DNA from: Laccaria trichodermophora
Lineage: Eukaryota; Basidiomycota; Agaricomycetes; Agaricales; Hydnangiaceae
Assembly: GCA_018417955.1 (NCBI GenBank)
Contig: JACTVC010000027.1
Coordinates: 62,001 to 126,000, forward strand
Reading direction: 5' to 3'
Length of the DNA stretch: 64,000 nucleotides
The notes under the pieces were generated by a model. It saw only the letters and a list, made by a program, of their open reading frames with translations. It searched no databases and had not been told where the DNA came from. This document shows positions 44,638 to 55,798 of the stretch, one piece after another (the first letter of the stretch is position 1; every line of letters begins with the position of its first letter). Made by a program: the position numbers and the translations under genes.

Positions 44638-46596
44638 ATGCTCTTCCAGTATCTCGCACATCGCAAGGCTTGGTGAGCTTCATCTCTTTTCCTCTGTCTA
44701 CAACAAAACAAACCTCACACCAAACCAGTGAAACGAAACAGGAAGAGCAACGACAGCGCATCACCGATGTCGCTACAGCCTCCCGCTTGTCGGAACCACT
44801 GACAGCTCAGGAGGTTGAGGTCCTCGCTGAACCTATTTCGACCCTTGTCTCTGCCGTACAAACCGGCAAGGCTGACCCAGTCGACATCTTAAGGGCTTAT
44901 GGGAAGAAAGCGCTTAAGGCTCAGGAGGCCACGAACTGTTTGACGGAGGTTATGATTTCTGCAGCGATTAGTTGGGCACAGGAGTGTAATCGAGATGGTC
45001 CTCTAGCTGGGGTGCCCGTTAGCCTCAAAGACGTGAGTTCTAATCTCCAACTTGCACCGTCAATTGATACTTAGTTTATCGAGCTAGACGGTCGGCGTGA
45101 AAGGTTGGGATGGATGTATTGGCTACTCGGCGTGGGTAGGCAAGCCCGCTACGAAAGATTCGGCCCTCATTCGCCTCCTACGCGATGCTGGTGCAGTCCC
45201 TTATGTCAAAACCGCCGTCCCTATCACTCTCCTTTCCTTCGAAAGTGCCTCGGACGTCTTCGGCCGCGCCACGAATCCCCACAACAGCAAATACTCACCG
45301 GGAGGCTCGACCGGCGGTGAAGCCGCTCTTTTGGCCTACGGAGGTTCACGCATAGGTATCGGCACGGATGTGGCTGGTTCTGTGAGGGTACCCGCGCATT
45401 ATTCTGGGGTGTACACCATCAAGGCATCGACTGGGAGGTTTTTGAAGATGGGCAACAGCACCAGTATGCCCGGGCAAGAGGGCGTTGCGCCAGTTTATTC
45501 TCCTATGGCGAGGACTTTGGAAGACTTGGAGACGTTCTGGAAGGCGATTATGAGTATGTCGCCCTGGAATTATGATCACTCGGTAAGTTGTATGGGTAGA
45601 GTCGCTTCGCTGGCTAATTTAAAGTGACAGGTACTTCCCATACCTTGGAGGGTCGTGGATTTGAACAAAGCCCCTCTCCGATGGGGCATCATGTGGGATG
45701 ACGGTATGTCGTACGATTAACAAGCTGAATCTAACCCACATCATTTACATACTCTCTTTCCAGGTGTCGTCCGCCCTTCTCCCGCATGCAAACGTGCCCT
45801 TGAGATCGTCGTTGGCACCCTCAGGAAACGCGGCCACACCGTCATTGATGTCACCCCTCCTAGCCCATACGAAGGCCTCCAACTCGCCTCCGCCCTCCTT
45901 CTCGCCGACGGATGCAAGACCGCCACAGCACCCATGCGCTCATTCTTCGTAGAAGCCAACGACCCGGGCATGATCCAAGCTCTGGGCATCTTTCGGCTTC
46001 CCAGGTTCTTACGCTGGTTATACACCCTTTACGTGCGTTACGTGAAGCGCGACGAGGTTTACGCGGGGCTTTTGGACGGGTTCCATGAGAAGAGTGTGGT
46101 GGAGTTCTGGCCTTACATTGCAAAGAGGGAGGATTATAAAGGGCGGTGGTTTGAGTTTTGGAAAGAGCAGGAAAAGTTGGACTTTCTTCTTACTGTTCCG
46201 AACGCATTGCCCGCTGTCCCTCACGGGGGGATGAAGGAAGGTTGGAGGGCATGCGGTTATACTTTCTTGTTTAACCTTGTGAGTCTTCGTTTCTTCGCTA
46301 TTATCATAGCTGATACCGATGCTTTTCATCCCTAGCTGGATTATGCTGCGGGCGTTCTTCCTGTCACACATGTGGACTCTACGTTGGACGAATTACCCCC
46401 CGGTGCTTTCAGGCCCCGCAATGCCGTCGAGAAAGGTGCTTACAAGGTGTATAATGCCAAAGCGATGCACGGTCTCCCCGTTGGTGTTCAGGTTGTAGGT
46501 CAAAGGCTTGAGGAGGAGAAGGTCATGGAAGGTATGAAGATTATTGAAAGGATGTTGAGAGAGGGTGGAAATGCCTATGAATTGTTGAACGTATAG
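44638..46596 (+). CDS. amidase-signature hydrolase 1
   Basis: Six exons (44638-44672, 44729-45032, 45088-45582, 45631-45703, 45764-46278, 46336-46596; introns 48-60 bases) give 560 residues, normal for fungal amidases. The amidase signature is complete: the catalytic Lys in GVPVSLKDTVGVKGWD (spliced), the Gly/Ser-rich SPGGSTGGEAALLAYGGS with the cis-Ser, and GIGTDVAGSVRVPAHYSG with the nucleophilic Ser. Such enzymes hydrolyse amide bonds (acetamide-like or fatty amides); the substrate is not predictable. The C-terminal AKAMHGLPVGVQVVGQRL is typical. The start MLFQYLAHRKAC corresponds to the start of amidase 2, which supports the 35-base first exon. Confidence 0.92.
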
Positions 46597-47524
46597 TCTT
46601 GCGGTCAAGACTTGTTGGGTCGATCAACCCGTCAAGCTTTCGCAGATGAAACTGTGATGGTCATGATGTATGATCACATGTGCTGCCTTTTCTATGACGC
46701 TAACCCGACCTGCATTCTAGAAGCATGTCTGAATTATTCCTTCGCCTCCGCGGAGGATCATTTCAATCAAAGGGCTCCTCTACTATCTGGGGAACCTTGA
46801 CGTTCGGCCAAGTTGATGAACTTTGCACGCCACTTGTCCTTCGCTTTCAGCCCGAAGACCCGCTGTCGTATTCCCTGAACGTAGGCCATTCAAAGACAAT
46901 CTAAAAAGAGACGGTGTCAGTCAAGAAGCTACAAGGAAACGACGAATCGATAGCGCAGGAGCACTGAACAGACAGTTTCTCCATTGGCCTGGGTTCTCTT
47001 TGGAATCAATGAGCGGCGAAAGAACAGAGTTGGTGGCAACATCATGTGTCCATGCCACCGCCAGTTAATCACGGTTTTCACGGATTCGATGGGGGCCGAC
47101 TATTCATCTTTGGTAGCAATCATTTTGCGAAAACAACGCGATGATCATCGACAAGCTTGAAGTACGTCCGTCCAGTTTGATCCTCGAATGTCACTTTGCC
47201 TGACATGTTTCCCTTTGGCGTTGCGCTAGACGATGTCACAGTCGATAGTGTGCTATCTCCTTGCTTTCAATCGATATCCGAGGTGCGTTTTATAAATAAT
47301 GTCGTTATCCGCTAGAAGTTGCTCAATCGAGCAAGCAGGGATAACTGACAATTGATGAATGAAATCTTTCGAATCTTCAATTTAATTGATAGAGATGTGC
47401 TGGACAGCCTAAACTTGTTTCTCTCAGAGTTACACCGTCGAAAAGAAGTATAAGAGGGGGCAGGGAATTGAGGGAACCGCCAATTGAACCCAGTTTTATC
47501 TATCACCTGGAAATCACCCCAGCC
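46597..47524. other. intergenic, no gene seen
   Basis: 3' flank of amidase 1 and promoter of the glycine-rich protein. Short frames at 46612-47068 have no recognisable content. Around 47446 a TATA-poor GAAGTATAAGAGG precedes the glycine-rich gene by about 75 bases. Confidence 0.35.
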
Positions 47525-48058
47525 ATGAAGTTCAGCAGCGTCTCTGCGTTACTTGCGATCACGCAGGCTTACATTATAGTTGGTGGTGTACTTGGTGGTG
47601 TACTTGGGGATGCCGGTGGTGTGGTTGGTGGTATACTTGGGGATGCCGGTGGTGTGGTTGGTGGTGTACTTGGGGATGCCGGTGGTGTGGTTGGCGGTGT
47701 ACTTGGGGATGCCGGTGGTGGGGTTGGTGGTGTACTTGGGGATGCCGGTGGTGTGGTTGGTGGTGTACTTGGGGATGCCGGTGGTGTGGTTGGTGGTGTA
47801 CTTGGTGTTGTAGTTGGTGAGGGTAAGCAGACTCTCCAATTCTTCCACGGTTGCTAGGTCGCTAATACTTATCCCTGATCTAGGCGGTCTTGTACAAGGT
47901 AAATACGTCAATGATTGTCTCCAGTCGGCCACTTTCTAAAGCCTTTTTTTCTTAGGCGACACGGTAAGCCTCGCTCTTACCTCAGGATATATCAAACTTG
48001 ATTTTGGCTAAAACAGGGACCTTCAACTCCCGGGCAACTCCCGGGGACCAGTAACTAA
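47525..48058 (+). CDS. glycine-rich secreted repeat protein
   Basis: Four exons, 47525-47822, 47884-47898 (15 bases), 47956-47963 (8 bases) and 48017-48058, sum to 120 residues in frame; each junction has GT and AG. The start MKFSSVSALLAITQA is a signal peptide. Then come six near-identical units of 11 residues (VVGGVLGDAGG with variants) coded by a 33-base tandem repeat. The tail reads GEGGLVQGDTGPSTPGQLPG. A Gly/Val/Leu-rich, nearly uncharged mature protein suggests a structural, surface or self-assembling role (inference); I know of no named family. The microexons are backed by strong donors (GTAAGC, GTAAAT) and by frame closure, but need transcript support. It lies between the two amidase genes. 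Confidence 0.72.
47584..47813 (+). repeat. 33-base coding minisatellite
   Basis: GATGCCGGTGGT recurs at 47609, 47642, 47675, 47708, 47741 and 47774, an exact 33-base period with few substitutions. Each unit codes one 11-residue repeat of the glycine-rich protein, so copy number changes keep the frame. Confidence 0.95.
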
Positions 48059-49076
48059 CTGCAAACGAATCTAGATCAATGGTGATACGAAGTGAGCATA
48101 CCGTTCAAGTTTGGCTTCTCTCAAATCACTGGTTCCTGACGAAGTTCACATCAAACTGAACAGGCTGACGAGGATACACACTCCGTCGTTGTGGACTTGC
48201 TACGTAGATAGAAATCAAGTTGTAGCTGCTGCTTTTTCAATCGCACCTTTTCCCCAGACCTAGTCTACCAACTCGGAACTCACCATCAGAATCGAGAGGC
48301 TTTCCACCCCAAAAGCCTAGATGATTGTACGTCCTGTAATTTGAACCTTTCAGATGAGGGCAAGATCAGAGTCAGCCAAAAGGATAGCTGATGCTTCGAC
48401 GCGCTGACGGCGTACAGCTGTGATTATCCTTTCGAAATGTAAACATGGAGGTTGTGGCACCGAAAGGCCCCTAATAAATCGACCGCCACCATGCATGCAC
48501 GTTATCACAATAGCATGATAGCTCTGTTCGCACCCTCTGCATATATTTCACCTTGTTTTCGAAATTTGGCGCAGGAACAAGAGATAGGGGTACGACCTTG
48601 GAGCTGCATCGGTACCAGCACCGCGGCTGTGTTTGGCGTTATTCAAAGCTGCTCATTGTCCGTTGATTGTCCGTGAGGTTCTCGAGCTTTTGAAGTTCGC
48701 TGTTCACCCCCCTGTGCGTCCGCATATCATATTTATCATTTCTCAGAGCTTTACAGACAACGATGAGATATCGCGAGAGGTTATGATGCTCAAAAAACGA
48801 GAGGTAATGCCAGTGCAGTTGAGTTCGAACGACAGTCAAAATATGAAAGGGAGAAAGAAATTATACAAAACGTAGACGATATATAGCAGTAAGAATAAAC
48901 ATACAACGAATAGAGACTTTCTTTGTAAATAAAAGGAATGCTTCAACGTTTGTGTAGTTGGATTGTTCGCATCGAGCTTGGAATAAAGATGGAAAAAGAG
49001 ATGTCAAGGAGTGTGAAGTACGACGATCAAAATATAAAACGTCAGCATTTATAACGAAGAAGGAAGACGACTCTCA
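48059..49076. other. intergenic, no gene seen
   Basis: 3' flanks of the glycine-rich gene and amidase 2. Short frames without family content. GTTGTGGCACCG near 48451 weakly resembles GTTATGGCACCG near 32607, perhaps a remnant of a shared mobile element. Confidence 0.35.
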
Positions 49077-51230
49077 TCACATCTGGACTCGAGGAACGAA
49101 AACTGTTCCTTGCTCTCTCAACGCCGCCTCGATCAATTTCATACCTTCCAGTACCTTCTCTTCTTCGAGCCTTCTTCCAGCGACCTGGACGCCGAGAGGC
49201 AATCCATGCATCTTCTCAGCGTCATATACCGAGAACGCACCCTTGGCAACACCATTCAAAGATTTGCCCTGGGGAGTAGAAGCAAAGTCAGTCGGAAGGG
49301 CATCAACGATCTTATCCACGAACGTGACAGGAAGCACGCCTGCAGTGTAATCCAGCTGAACAGAGGGGATTTCCGTCAATCTCGGTAAAACTGAAAGCAC
49401 AAATACGCACCAAGCTGAAAATGCAGGTGTAACCAGCGCTCAGGAGAGTTGCCTGTTTCGAAGTACCATTTTCGAGGGCGGGTAAGACGTGAGGTACCGT
49501 TAAAACAAAATCAAGGCCATCCTCCGTCCACTTCTGGTGCCATCGTGCGCGGTATTCATCTCTGGCCGCAATGAGCTTGCGATCCTCGACTATGGTTTTT
49601 GCGTGCATAATATCGTAGATTTCAGCTGAGATAGGATCACTCGAACGAGTAAAGAAGGCAAGGATCTTCTTGACAAAGCGCGACAAGTTAAGCAAATCGA
49701 GGATAGAAGAGGTGGAGACACCAAAAGCCTCTCTTGGGCTCAGCTGGCTTGCGACTTGCTTTCCTATCTATAATGTCAGCGAAGGGGCCGATGAGAAAAG
49801 GGGGAAGACGAACCGCCATCCGCGAAGAGAAGCTGGTAGGCGATCTTCAAACCTTCAAACACATTTGGAGGATGGCTGTGAGTTTATTAGCGCATCGATA
49901 TGAAAAGGGGAAGCAACATAAGACGAACAAATCGACGACTTCATGTCCTTGTTTCCGTAATGCTGACGCAACCATTGTCAGAGCACGCCGACAGGCCGGA
50001 CTCGGCGGGATTACGCCTGACAGTGAATTAGAAGCAGCGAAGCGAAAGGATCATTCAACTTACCGTCTTCCCACATGATACCCCACTTCAACTTGCGCCC
50101 TTCAACTTGAAGATTGACAAATTTCCACGGCAGCGGAACACACTGGGTATCACCACATCAATACGAGGAGCAAAAACTGAAGAGGTCACAGGAACTTACG
50201 GTATGGTCATAGCGCCACGGCTCAGACAGGACAATCCGCTTCCAAAACTCCTCCAGATCTACAAGATTCCCAGCTAGGGGCGAAGCCACGATAGGCACAC
50301 CCTCCAACCCCATCATCGATGAAGAACTGCCCCACATCGGGAACCGCCCTGCGCTCCCCTTCAGGCTCCAAATACCACAAAAATGAGCCGGAATCCTGAC
50401 ACTCCCTCCTATATCCGTTCCAATCTCAATCTTACTCCCCCCGTAAGCAACGAGGGCGCCCCCACCCCCAGTCGATGCGCCAGCTGTGTGGTTAGGGCTA
50501 TACGGGTTGGTAGTGCGGCCAAAGATATCAGAGGTAGTCTCAAGTGCCAAAAGCCCTGTTGGAACCGTCGTCTTGACGTGAACAAGGGCACCCGCATCCT
50601 GGAGAAGGCGAACGATCGCGGAAGATGCGGACGCAGGGCGTGCGACGTTACGAGAATAGCCAATGGTGGTGTCATGCCCAACAATATCAACCGTATCTGA
50701 GAGGTGCAAAGTGGTGGTGGTAGATGGGGGATAAGATGATGCGATCAGTAAGTGGCGTTCTTCTACATTAAAATGTGATAAGATACCTTTGAGGCTGACC
50801 GGTACTCCCAAGAGCGAATGGTCATGAGTCCCGGCCTCAGTGACCTGGGTTTCTGAGTCGACTCCAGGACCCCAGTTGGCAACGGAAGGGATGGATAGCG
50901 ACTCGTCGAACATGATGTCGGTGACGCAGTTAGTCGCATGCTGCGCAACAAGGGTTTTCTTTGCATACGCCATCATAACAGCCGAAGGCGCGATCGCGCC
51001 TGAGCGACATCTGGAAACGAGCTGAGAAATGGAAAGAGCGTGGATTTTTTCTTCGGATAAAGAAAGTGGCGTCGAGTAAATGGCGGGGAGGGAGTCAATC
51101 TGTGACTGCCGCTCCTTCTGCTTCCAGAGGCTGCCCACACGTATTAGCACCTGCCATCGAATCAGATTAGGCGACAACGAGAGACTCACCATGCACGCTG
51201 ATGAGCATAGCCCGAAAACGAGAACAGCAT
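49077..51230 (-). CDS. amidase-signature hydrolase 2
   Basis: Eight exons (51230-51190, 51130-50787, 50696-50200, 50142-50064, 50016-49929, 49875-49814, 49763-49411, 49355-49077) give 580 residues. The signature is present: Lys in LLGVPVSLKDTVDIVGHD (spliced), AGASTGGGGALVAYGGS and IGTDIGGSVRIPAHFCG with the nucleophilic Ser. The same exon boundary after the first 13 codons (MLFSFSGYAHQRAC) as in amidase 1, and the shared C-terminal block EKMHGLPLGVQVAGRRLEEE, show common descent, but the two proteins are well diverged, so the duplication is old. It has two more introns than amidase 1. The genes face each other across the glycine-rich gene. Substrate unknown. Confidence 0.92.
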
Positions 51231-52481
51231 GGTTTAAAAGCGAGAACTAATGGGCGTGTGCGGCAGAAACGTAGAACGTGGTCAATGGCTGGGTCTTATA
51301 CCCAGAAACCTCATCCGAGGAGTTCCGTAGAAGGGAAAAGAACCAGGAGGACGCGACGGCGGCGGAAGATGCCATGAAACTTTACTAGAATCCCACCTTG
51401 AAGACGTGAAGAAAAGTGTCCGACCGGGCGTGGTTAAGTTGGGTCTATGTGACGGAATGAGAGAGCCAGAATATCCAAAAACTGAATCTTCAGAAGCGCC
51501 AAGGCTTCTCGGCCCTTCCCGGCAACGTCCAAGTGACCTGAAGAAGAAAGTCACTCCCCCCAAGAGCAAACCGGAGATATACTGATTACTATCGAAAGGG
51601 GTAAATGCGAGATAGACTAAGAATAACAAAAAAATCACCCCAATTGAGGAAGGAAGGGGGTGGGGAACAGCATCACCCGTCACCGCGGGCCCAAAATATT
51701 CGACTCTCTTGACGTTGGGGGTTGTAAGAATGACGCCGGTCAGTGAAATGCCATGTATTAATCGCCGATAGAAGTCCAGGCACCTCAAATTAGACCTGAT
51801 AGATCTGCGGCGCAAATGCGACCGCCTCCACCGGTTCTGGAAGAAGTTAGAGCATGATTGATTGTGAAAGAGGGGATGAAAATGTCGCTGCTGGATTGAA
51901 TGGAGCGGCGTACGTCAGATGCAATGTTCGCAAAAAGATTGACCAATGTTTTTCTCAGAATGAGCAAAATGTCGCTGCTGGGTTGTTACTTTGAAGTGCG
52001 AACGCCAAATACTGAACGCTCTGTTGGGCACACGTCAGATTCAATGTTCGCAAAGAGATAGACTCATGCATTTATGTCAGTGGAGATAAGGCTTGTTCGG
52101 ATTTCTACAGGCGCGAGTCTTCCCAGGTCTTCTCGAATCTCATGTCGAAGAGCATATGTATATTTCATGAAGGCACCGCCAGGTCGCAGAATTGACTTTC
52201 TGTAATTATTCTTATTGCGAGAAAGCTAGTAATGTTCATGTCGACCTGATATTCGAAAGACTCTATGACACTGGCGAATAACCTCAAATTAGTTAACGTA
52301 CTAAATGCCAAAGTAGCTGGGAAGGAAGCAAAGGTAGTACTTACACGCCGAAATCCCAGAAGATCACTAGGAGCCCGAAGCCCATGAGCTGCTCCTCTTT
52401 GCAAATCTATCATAAATCGAGTTCTCGAACCTTGCCTTTCTGTAGGAGTGAGTAGCCTGACCATGTATTGCGGATTAGAGG
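51231..52481. other. intergenic, no certain gene
   Basis: A 177-codon minus frame (51282-51815) has no ATG near its start and no family features. Another minus frame (52165-52485) begins at an ATG overlapping the stop of the GT61 relic; with a GTAAGT intron it could code about 65 residues, but support is weak. A diverged repeat pair, AATGTCGCTGCTGG at about 51890 and 51967 and TCAGAT.CAATGTTCGCAAA at about 51916 and 52030, shows a small local duplication. Confidence 0.4.
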
Positions 52482-54275
52482 TCATGGGATCCGCTCAGTG
52501 AGTCGCTGTCGAATAGCTTGTGCGACTGCTGGACCTTGAACAGGAATTTCGTCTATTTGACCGGTCAATGAGATTAAAGCGTTATACTTCAGCATAACTA
52601 AAACGACATACTTCCATGGAACCCTTCGTTATAATGAACGCCCTACGATTCGTGTTAGAATGATCTAGCGCTCCTAAAATGCAGCATTACCTCATGGGTT
52701 TCACCCTTGGGGAATGTCAGTAGGGTAGTATTTTGCACTGCATGGTGCTACGGATATATCACCGTTATGCTTTTTGCGTTATCGTTATATCAATATATGG
52801 GTACCTTGCGGCCCATATTTCTCGCCAACATTTCATAGTCAAACGCATAAGCTAGATACATCCGGGTCAGTCGAGACTTGCGTCGTAGATTGGAGGCAAG
52901 TCACAAGGAGGATCAAAAATTTCGATGACCGTGGATCGATCTGAAGGTGGCATCCAGAGCTGATGCTAAAAAGTTGATAAAAACAACATCCACAAACGTT
53001 ATCGCCAACTCGAGCAAATCACAAAGATAAACGGCAGACGCGTACCGTAAGGCTGTTCTCATGAACACCGACGATGATCTATGTATCCCAAGTCAATGAG
53101 GGACGCATATAAGAATCAAAAAAGAAGCTCAAGCTCACTGTACTCTTCGCTGGTAGTGCAATCTGGTCTTGCAAACTCATACGCTCCATCATAGGCATAT
53201 GGACCTCGCACAAACCTTCCTTCTCCAGCCCTCGAAGCGCCTCGACCAGACCCTCGTGATCTTTATCCGTGAGCCTCCTTCCCGCCCCTTGACGAGAGAT
53301 GTACGTAACCACTGGCTTCGTTGTGACGACGCCGGGTATACTTGCGGGGCCGGTGACAGCGCCTTTGGCGTTGAGTTCTGGCATATAACCTAGAAGATTC
53401 TCATGGAGAGCTTTTCAGATGGGGCCCAGTAGTCTGCTGGCGCGGAGACGGTCATAGTCCCTGCAAACATCTTATACCACTTGCTCGCGTATGCACTTGA
53501 AAGAGTAGATATGTTCAAAAACGAAATCGCCAGGAAGGCTGGGAAAACTCACTGTCTATGCGCGGCTGCCCCGTTGATGATCATAGCGCGTTCGAAAACG
53601 ACGGTGGTATTGAGTTTCACAAGGTCCAGCCAATAGTCCGCCTAAATCTCCAATCGCGGTGGAACCGCTCGCATGAAAGGTTTGTCAACGCCACCTCTAT
53701 CCTTCCACTCATCCTTTTCCGTGGCCTATGCTCACCGAGCTTGATTATACCTCGAAACATCAATCCATTTCAGAACCACGAACTATTTTATCGGTTGAAC
53801 CAATAAAATGAAGCGCGCAGGAAAAGGGAGATCATTGACGCGACTACTGCTGTCAGCGAGATGGGAGTAGACCCGCCAGAAACACATGATGATCTCGCCC
53901 CACCAATGGTAATAATACTAGACTCAGACCCATGAGAATGAGTAGAGAGCGAAAGGGATTACAGCACCTTCGTAAACTGCCAGTGGTCGTGAACAATGAC
54001 TGAAAAGTCAGGTATTCGCACCGCAAAATCTCCAAGAACCCCCTTCGCTTTGGAAGAATGAATGAATCACAAGTCCTAGAGGTGTTTTAACCGGGTATAT
54101 GCGCGTTAAACGGGCTCTCTGCTCACCTCATCAGTTGGTCCCAAATCCTGCCCAGTCCCCTTGTAAATCTTTGTTGCGCGCACCCGTGCATAGTCGTTAT
54201 TGATGGCGGCTACGAAGAGAAAAATCGCGACTGCGATCACGCCGGAAGTCGTTGCTCACGACGGATGTAGGTCAT
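52482..54275 (-). pseudogene. decayed GT61-like glycosyltransferase
   Basis: Aligned with the intact copy at 55799-57857. The start MTYIRREQRL is followed after ~12 codons by a frameshift (one base lost) that brings a TGA; the membrane anchor VIAVAIFLFVAAIN reappears in the next frame. The whole stem region coded in exon 1 of the intact copy (about 280 bases, from the equivalent of HVRVS to near the exon end) is missing. The core exon (LNAKGAVTGPASIPGVVTTK, YISRQGAGRRLTDKDHEGLV) is still open, but the active-site motif HGNGLT reads HENSLT. The end SLTERIP-like tail is conserved with its stop at 52482. I infer a relic of a tandem duplication. Confidence 0.78.
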
Positions 54276-54570
54276 AGTTTTGTGAAAGTTGTTGGGATGT
54301 GCATGGCTTACGTAAGTTCAAAGTTATATTTATCCACACTGTAAATACATTTTGACAATCTGTCACGAATATGATGTTGCAGTGCTTTGTATGTGAGATT
54401 GCACCTACTCAAAATCTCACGAAAACTTCTTTGTTCTTATAGTTTATGGCTGATGTACATTACACCCAAAATCAACCGACACACGAAGTACAAATGCAGG
54501 CAGGTTTTCGTGAGATTTTTTTGTGGTGCAATCTCAGCAAAATGCTGTAATATCGCTATTATCATGCCTG

Positions 54571-55503
54571 TCATTTGCGCGGTTCAATATTTTGATCGAG
54601 GCGCGCCAAGATTGCCCTCTTTGCTGCCAACGCGACACGTGCAAGCGCTTCATGCCCCTTGAGTTTATCCAACATCAACCTCACTGTTTGTTCATTCCAA
54701 CCATCCTCTACCTTCGCCATCCACTTATCATCCGAGAACATGTCAATCCCCCCCTGTACTCGTGTCGTCGACGCCCCAAAATCGACAATAACAACACGAT
54801 CTGGACAAATAAGGATGTTGCCAGGATGCAACTCCCAGTGAACGACACCCAGTTCATTCATTTTCCGAGTGGCCACAAGGAGAGTGTGGATGTGCCATGG
54901 CGTGATGAGTTTGATATTTTTGAGGTTGTCAAGCGACGTTGAATGCGGGACATATTCAAGGAGGAGTATGCGGGGTACGATCGCGCGGGGCTCTTCTGAG
55001 ATGAAATCCCCAAAACCATACAACGTCGGTACAGCAGAACCGGAAAGAGGAGAGTCAGCAAGTGCAAGATAGGCGTTGACCTCTCGAGTCCACGAAGTGC
55101 ATGCCTTTAGAAATAATTTGAATTCAATAACCATGCCCGGATTTGCCATCTCGATCTCGTCGCTAATTAGTAGGTCGTCCCAATCCTCCATGGTTTCGCG
55201 TAAGGCGGTGGCTTTTTCTTCGTCTTTTAAGGACCACGTCTTTGCAGGAAAAAAAGTGCCATCATTACCGTAGAAGGCTTCGCGGTCCTCGACGTAGCGA
55301 GGATCGTAAATTTTCAGAATCATAGGAGTGCCGAGCGGAGGGTGATTTGGTGGTAATTTGGCGCTACTAGAAGTTGCATGGACGACGAGTACTTGGCTGG
55401 ATGTGAAAGGTGTGAAAAGCTTATCTACAGTGACATTGATGCAGATTTGGGAAATCTTAATTTCCAAGGTGGAGCCTGGGGTGTACGGAGGAGGTCTATC
55501 CAT
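54571..55503 (-). CDS. kinase-like protein, copy 2 (HxD Asp replaced by Glu)
   Basis: Intronless, 310 residues, starting MDRPPPYTPGSTLEIKIS. It is nearly the same as copy 1 at 7326-8261 over the full length, including PMILKIYDPRY, ILLLEYVPHSTSLDNL, the altered catalytic loop VVHWELHPGNILI and VIVDFG. Both copies have Glu where HRD kinases have Asp, and both are open, so the change predates the duplication. Differences cluster in the N-terminal 30 residues and the C-terminal helix. Sequence 3' of the stop is also related to copy 1. It is placed between the two GT61-like genes, all on the minus strand. Confidence 0.82.
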   Translation of the reverse strand: MDRPPPYTPGSTLEIKISQICINVTVDKLFTPFTSSQVLVVHATSSSAKLPPNHPPLGTPMILKIYDPRYVEDREAFYGNDGTFFPAKTWSLKDEEKATALRETMEDWDDLLISDEIEMANPGMVIEFKLFLKACTSWTREVNAYLALADSPLSGSAVPTLYGFGDFISEEPRAIVPRILLLEYVPHSTSLDNLKNIKLITPWHIHTLLVATRKMNELGVVHWELHPGNILICPDRVVIVDFGASTTRVQGGIDMFSDDKWMAKVEDGWNEQTVRLMLDKLKGHEALARVALAAKRAILARLDQNIEPRK

Positions 55504-55798
55504 GATGTTGGTGTAAGGAGCAAGACGTGAGTCAGCGCGAGACTCATCACCAGATATAACTTGAAACCGATTGTGACATTTTATTACGGACGTACAGCGC
55601 GGTCACGGGGACAACAAGTATGGCACTGACCACATCGACATCGATGTAGCTGGTCAGGGAGATACTTACACAACGAAACTCCGGAGCGATTTCACAGATA
55701 CATTATAAAATCAAGTCCCAGCGACGATCTTGCCTTCTCCTGAGGCCTGAAACTCCAATCTAGTCTAATCACATATTCCAAACTGTACACAACAGAGA

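Noticed and set aside
47584..47813. Regular repeats as a possible CRISPR array
   Set aside because: Units are contiguous 33-base tandem copies without unique spacers, in a eukaryotic coding exon.
47549..47932. Minus-strand repeat frame (TTGIPKYTTNH units)
   Set aside because: Antisense of the 33-base minisatellite; the plus strand has the signal peptide and splice sites.
51282..51815. 177-codon minus-strand frame with a hydrophobic middle
   Set aside because: It has no ATG near its beginning (opens with TTG), low-complexity Pro/Ser/Arg composition and no splice partners; likely a chance frame.
52165..52485. 106-codon minus-strand frame starting at an ATG
   Set aside because: Overlaps the stop of the GT61 relic and has no recognisable family; a GTAAGT intron could make a 65-residue product, but support is too thin.
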